Shown: positions 5,800 to 7,992 of the stretch, piece after piece
Position numbering within the stretch: position 1 is the first letter of the stretch
How the letters are laid out: every line of letters begins with the position of its first letter
DNA from: an uncultured Granulicatella sp.
GTDB taxonomy: Bacteria > Bacillota > Bacilli > Lactobacillales > Aerococcaceae
Length of the DNA stretch: 7,992 bases
Reading direction: 5' to 3'
Assembly (NCBI GenBank): GCA_937891475.1
Contig: CALATC010000190.1
Coordinates: 1 to 7,992 of the forward strand
Program-made: the position numbers and the translations under genes
Notes under the pieces: model-generated
Told to the model about the DNA's origin: nothing
What the model saw: the letters and a program-made list of their open reading frames with translations, nothing else
Database searches by the model: none

Positions 5800-7521
5800 T
5801 TCTTTTAGTTTATTTTCTCGAATTTGTTGAATCACTGCTTCATCCGGAGTAATATACGTATTTTGTTGTCCTTCATACACAACAAATCCTGGTTTAGATC
5901 CATTTGGCTTTCTAATTTTCGAAACAGAAACATAGTCTACAGGAACAGTTGCTGAATGACGGTATTTAGAATAGTACGCTGCCAACATGGCTGCTTGACC
6001 AATTGTTTCATCCGTTGGATTAGCTGATTCTACAATCACGTGTGACCCAGGAATATTTTGGGCATGTAACCATAAGTATTCTTTTTTCGCTTGTTTTAAC
6101 GTTAAATGATCATTTTGTAAATTATTTCTACCTACTAAAATTCTTGTACCATCATTTGAATAGAAAACATATGGTTTTGAAGGTTTCACTTTTTGTTTTC
6201 CTTTTTTCAAAGCAGAACGTTTTAAATACCCATTTGCTACTAATTCTTCTCGAATAATTTCTAAGTTTTGCACGTCTGCTTCTTCAATTTGATATAACAC
6301 TTGTTCTAAATATTGAATTTCTTGTTGAGTAAGTTCCTGTTGTTTTTCAATATGTTCAATTGAATTTCTCAATTTTTGATATTTTTTAAAATAAGCTTGC
6401 GCATTTTGAGAAGGTGTCAACCACGTAGACAATGGAATAGTTAGTAACTCATTATTGTCATAATAATTCTCCACTTGAATTTCAGTTTGTCCTTTTTCAA
6501 TCTGGTACAAGCAAGTATTTAACAACTCGCCTTTAATACGGTATTGTTCCGCTTTCTCACTTTTTTGTAAATCTTCTTCAAATTTAACGAGCTTTTCTCG
6601 ATTTTTCTTTAATTCCGATTTCAACATTTGAAGTAAATTTCCAGCCAATTGTTGGATTTTTTCTTCCTGAACTTTATGAACATAATAGGCTGTTAATAAT
6701 TCAGATAATGTTTCAAACGATTGATTTTCGGCATTTTGGAATGAATAATAAGGACAAACTGTGAAATAGCTTTTTCCATTTGAAAGTTTTGCTAAAGTAG
6801 GCATTGGCTTTTCATTATTTTGTGCTAAAAACTTCCATAAACTCTCAGCAATCGTCTCATCAAACATCATGGAACGTTCGACAATTTCATTTGCTGTTAA
6901 TGTACTCATCCCTTGTACAAGACTCATTAATGATTTTGCAAGAGAATCTTCACCTAATCCCTTTGTTAATCTAGCATCTAGTTCAAATAACGTCATTTCA
7001 AATGGGTTCATTTTTGTTTGATGAGGAGGTAATTGATAAGTAGCACCTGGTTGTAATGTACGATACGTATTTTGACTTAATGGAATTCGTTTTAAACAAT
7101 CAATAATTTGATGGTTTCTTCGATCCACTAAGAAAACATTACTATGTTTTCCCATCATTTCAAGTGTCAAACGCCATTTTGCTTCATCTCCAAGTTCATC
7201 CCTTGTATCCACGTCTAAATGAATAATTCGGTCAGCTCCAACTTGAGTAAAATCTTGAATAATCGCTCCTTCAAGATATTTTCTCAAAATCATACAAAAA
7301 TTAGGAGCAATTTCAGGATTATCTCCTTTTTCTGCTATAAATTGAAATCGTGCCATCATTGGATGAGCACATAATAATAGTAAGTAATTTTTACGATTGG
7401 AACGAATCGTTAATTGAATTTCATAAGGAAGGGGCTGATGAATTTTACTAATTCTCCCTCCAATAATTTCTTTAGAAACTTCATCCGTCATCCATTTTGT
7501 AAATAAACCATCAAATGTCAT
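5797..7521 (-). CDS. rqcH: RqcH (Rqc2/NEMF homolog, FbpA/NFACT family)
   Basis: Ribosome-associated quality-control factor. It binds obstructed 50S subunits carrying peptidyl-tRNA and recruits tRNA-Ala to add C-terminal alanine tails that mark the stalled peptide for degradation. The same family is often annotated as fibronectin-binding protein FbpA/PavA. At 574 residues it is full length. The NFACT-N domain begins at MTFDGLFT; Asp97-Arg98 fall at the positions needed for alanine tailing in the Bacillus protein, and EMMGKHSN (121-128) is the second conserved block. A helix-hairpin-helix/coiled-coil region spans about 280-430 and NFACT-R follows (about 450-560; GRNNLQNDHLTLK, WLHAQNIPGSHV). 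There is no signal peptide, which fits a cytoplasmic role. GGAGG five bases before the ATG sets the start. It is the first gene of the cluster and has a terminator-like hairpin just upstream. Confidence 0.95.
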   Translation of the reverse strand: MTFDGLFTKWMTDEVSKEIIGGRISKIHQPLPYEIQLTIRSNRKNYLLLLCAHPMMARFQFIAEKGDNPEIAPNFCMILRKYLEGAIIQDFTQVGADRIIHLDVDTRDELGDEAKWRLTLEMMGKHSNVFLVDRRNHQIIDCLKRIPLSQNTYRTLQPGATYQLPPHQTKMNPFEMTLFELDARLTKGLGEDSLAKSLMSLVQGMSTLTANEIVERSMMFDETIAESLWKFLAQNNEKPMPTLAKLSNGKSYFTVCPYYSFQNAENQSFETLSELLTAYYVHKVQEEKIQQLAGNLLQMLKSELKKNREKLVKFEEDLQKSEKAEQYRIKGELLNTCLYQIEKGQTEIQVENYYDNNELLTIPLSTWLTPSQNAQAYFKKYQKLRNSIEHIEKQQELTQQEIQYLEQVLYQIEEADVQNLEIIREELVANGYLKRSALKKGKQKVKPSKPYVFYSNDGTRILVGRNNLQNDHLTLKQAKKEYLWLHAQNIPGSHVIVESANPTDETIGQAAMLAAYYSKYRHSATVPVDYVSVSKIRKPNGSKPGFVVYEGQQNTYITPDEAVIQQIRENKLKE

Positions 7522-7526
7522 AAGTT

Positions 7527-7531
7527 CCTCC
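7527..7531 (-). promoter_or_regulatory. rqcH ribosome binding site
   Basis: GGAGG lies five bases before the rqcH ATG on the minus strand and directly follows the U-run of the upstream hairpin (about eight bases between them). No promoter fits between hairpin and ribosome binding site, so transcripts that carry this site must start in or before the hairpin. Confidence 0.8.
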
Positions 7532-7539
7532 GTATAGAT

Positions 7540-7584
7540 AAAAAAATAGATTTGAATTTATCTAATTATAAATCCAAATCTATT
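7540..7584 (-). terminator. Terminator-like hairpin in the rqcH leader
   Basis: Bases 7545-7554 pair with 7575-7584 and 7556-7561 pair with 7568-7573 around the loop CTAATT. The only mismatch (A7555/C7574) becomes a U-G pair in minus-strand RNA, giving a continuous 17-bp stem there but not on the plus strand. The minus-strand RNA then enters a run of U (complement of 7546-7540). It therefore looks like an intrinsic terminator acting in the rqcH direction, ending about 20 bases before the start codon. The stem is A/U-rich, so it may be leaky. It is either the terminator of an upstream gene or an attenuator in the rqcH leader. Confidence 0.65.
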
Positions 7585-7691
7585 ATATTTTGTTTCATCG
7601 TTAGATTAGATTTTACTGTTAAACTCTACTCTATTGTAACGATTTTTGACTTAATTATCTACTGATATGGTATGAAATTCATAGACGATAC
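7585..7691. other. Intergenic spacer, rqcH promoter region not resolved
   Basis: No ORF. On the minus strand there are -10-like boxes (TATAAT at 7587-7582, TACAAT near 7638-7633, GATAAT near 7658-7653), but none has a good -35 at 16-18 bases. On the plus strand TTGACT (7646-7651) and an extended TATGAA (7671-7676) are 19 bases apart, a poor rightward candidate. The cluster promoter is therefore either here in weak form or to the right of the window. Confidence 0.4.
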
Positions 7692-7842
7692 ATACAATTA
7701 GCTTTATCATAATGTAGCTACGGCGCAAGCAGCCAGCAAAAGCTGTCTCATTGCTAAAAATCGAGCCTAGGTCTCGATTTTTCCGACAATAAATACCTAA
7801 CAGGTATTTATTGTATCAGCTACTTTGAAAAGCTAATTGTAT
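7692..7842 (-). repeat. Structured repeat copy C (full form, inverted)
   Basis: Inverted relative to copies A and B. The outer stem is a perfect 14-bp pair (7692-7705 with 7829-7842), unrelated in sequence to that of copy B. The second stem is GTAGCT/AGCTAC (7714-7719 with 7818-7823). In core orientation hairpin 1 is a 13-bp stem (7802-7814 with 7786-7798), different in sequence from copy B. Hairpin 2 is AAAAATCGAG/CTCGATTTTT with loop ACCTAGG (7756-7782). Hairpin 3 is CAGC-TTTT-GCTG (7734-7745), a compensated change from CACC/GGTG in A and B. The flanking ATGAGA and GGCTGCT elements are kept. On the plus strand the outer stem is followed by TTTTT. It lies upstream of rqcH. Confidence 0.87.
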
Positions 7843-7942
7843 TTTTGACTAATGCTCATGAATTCTCGAAAAAATACGGTCTGTTCTGTTGTAGATACGC
7901 AAATAAAAAAACTTTAAATTCTAGTCACCAGGTGTTAAAAAT
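7843..7942. other. AT-rich sequence to the end of genomic DNA
   Basis: No ORF, RNA gene or convincing promoter seen. It ends where adapter sequence begins, so whatever lies upstream of this cluster in the genome is missing. Confidence 0.5.
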
Positions 7943-7992
7943 CTGTCTCTTATACACATCTCCGAGCCCACGAGACAGGCAGAAATCTCGTA
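7943..7992 (+). other. Nextera i7 adapter read-through (not genomic)
   Basis: Bases 7943-7961 are the 19-base Tn5 mosaic end CTGTCTCTTATACACATCT. Bases 7962-7976 are the i7-side linker CCGAGCCCACGAGAC. Bases 7977-7984 (AGGCAGAA) are an 8-base index, matching the Nextera N703 index as I recall it. Bases 7985-7992 (ATCTCGTA) begin the P7 flow-cell sequence. The order is exactly that of an Illumina Nextera library read through into the adapter. It is untrimmed adapter at a contig end, not a transposon. Confidence 0.98.

Noticed and set aside
5797..7521. Surface adhesin (fibronectin-binding protein) as the primary role
   Set aside because: No signal peptide or anchor; the NFACT-N, coiled-coil and NFACT-R domains and the Asp97-Arg98 pair fit RqcH. 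Moonlighting at the surface cannot be excluded.
7646..7676. Plus-strand promoter TTGACT ... TATGAA
   Set aside because: Spacing is 19 bases, the -10 is weak and no plus-strand gene follows in the window.
7943..7961. Tn5/IS50 mosaic end as evidence of a natural transposon
   Set aside because: It is followed by the synthetic i7 linker, an index and the P7 sequence, so it is a library adapter.

Overview
This is an AT-rich window from a low-GC Gram-positive bacterium (Bacillota). The gene content points to Lactobacillales or close relatives: RqcH/FbpA, HemW, a YpmS-type DUF2140 protein, a hexameric-type DeoD, an S41 protease with a C-terminal peptidoglycan-binding domain, and Gram-positive-type signal peptidases. 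The genus cannot be fixed from this sequence alone.

All seven protein genes lie on the minus strand and read right to left as one tightly packed cluster: rqcH (7521-5797), hemW (5786-4641), ypmS-like (4592-3981), deoD (3940-3233), ctpA-like (3217-1760) and two tandem type I signal peptidase genes (1744-1127 and 1111-521). The gaps are 10 to 48 bp, there is no convincing internal terminator, and the hemW ribosome binding site overlaps the rqcH stop codon. A single operon is likely, possibly with an extra promoter before the ypmS-like gene. The genes mix housekeeping jobs: ribosome-associated quality control, haem trafficking, purine salvage and envelope protein processing. The last three genes (S41 protease and two signal peptidases) form a membrane-proteolysis block. 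The two signal peptidases come from a tandem duplication with a 606-bp offset.

The cluster is flanked by non-coding DNA. On the left (1-520) there are two copies of a structured repeat (A about 203-269, B 371-505), then a strong terminator hairpin (127-163) and a good promoter (20-48) that fires leftward out of the window. On the right (7522-7942) there is a terminator-like hairpin directly in front of the rqcH ribosome binding site and a third, inverted copy of the repeat (C, 7692-7842). The repeats have a conserved core, a paired outer stem that differs from copy to copy, and middle hairpins present in B and C but absent from A. This resembles the modular streptococcal BOX elements and is the most interesting unexplained structure here.

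The last 50 bases (7943-7992) are not genomic. They are Nextera transposase/i7 adapter read-through (mosaic end, i7 linker, 8-base index, start of the P7 sequence), so genomic sequence ends at 7942.
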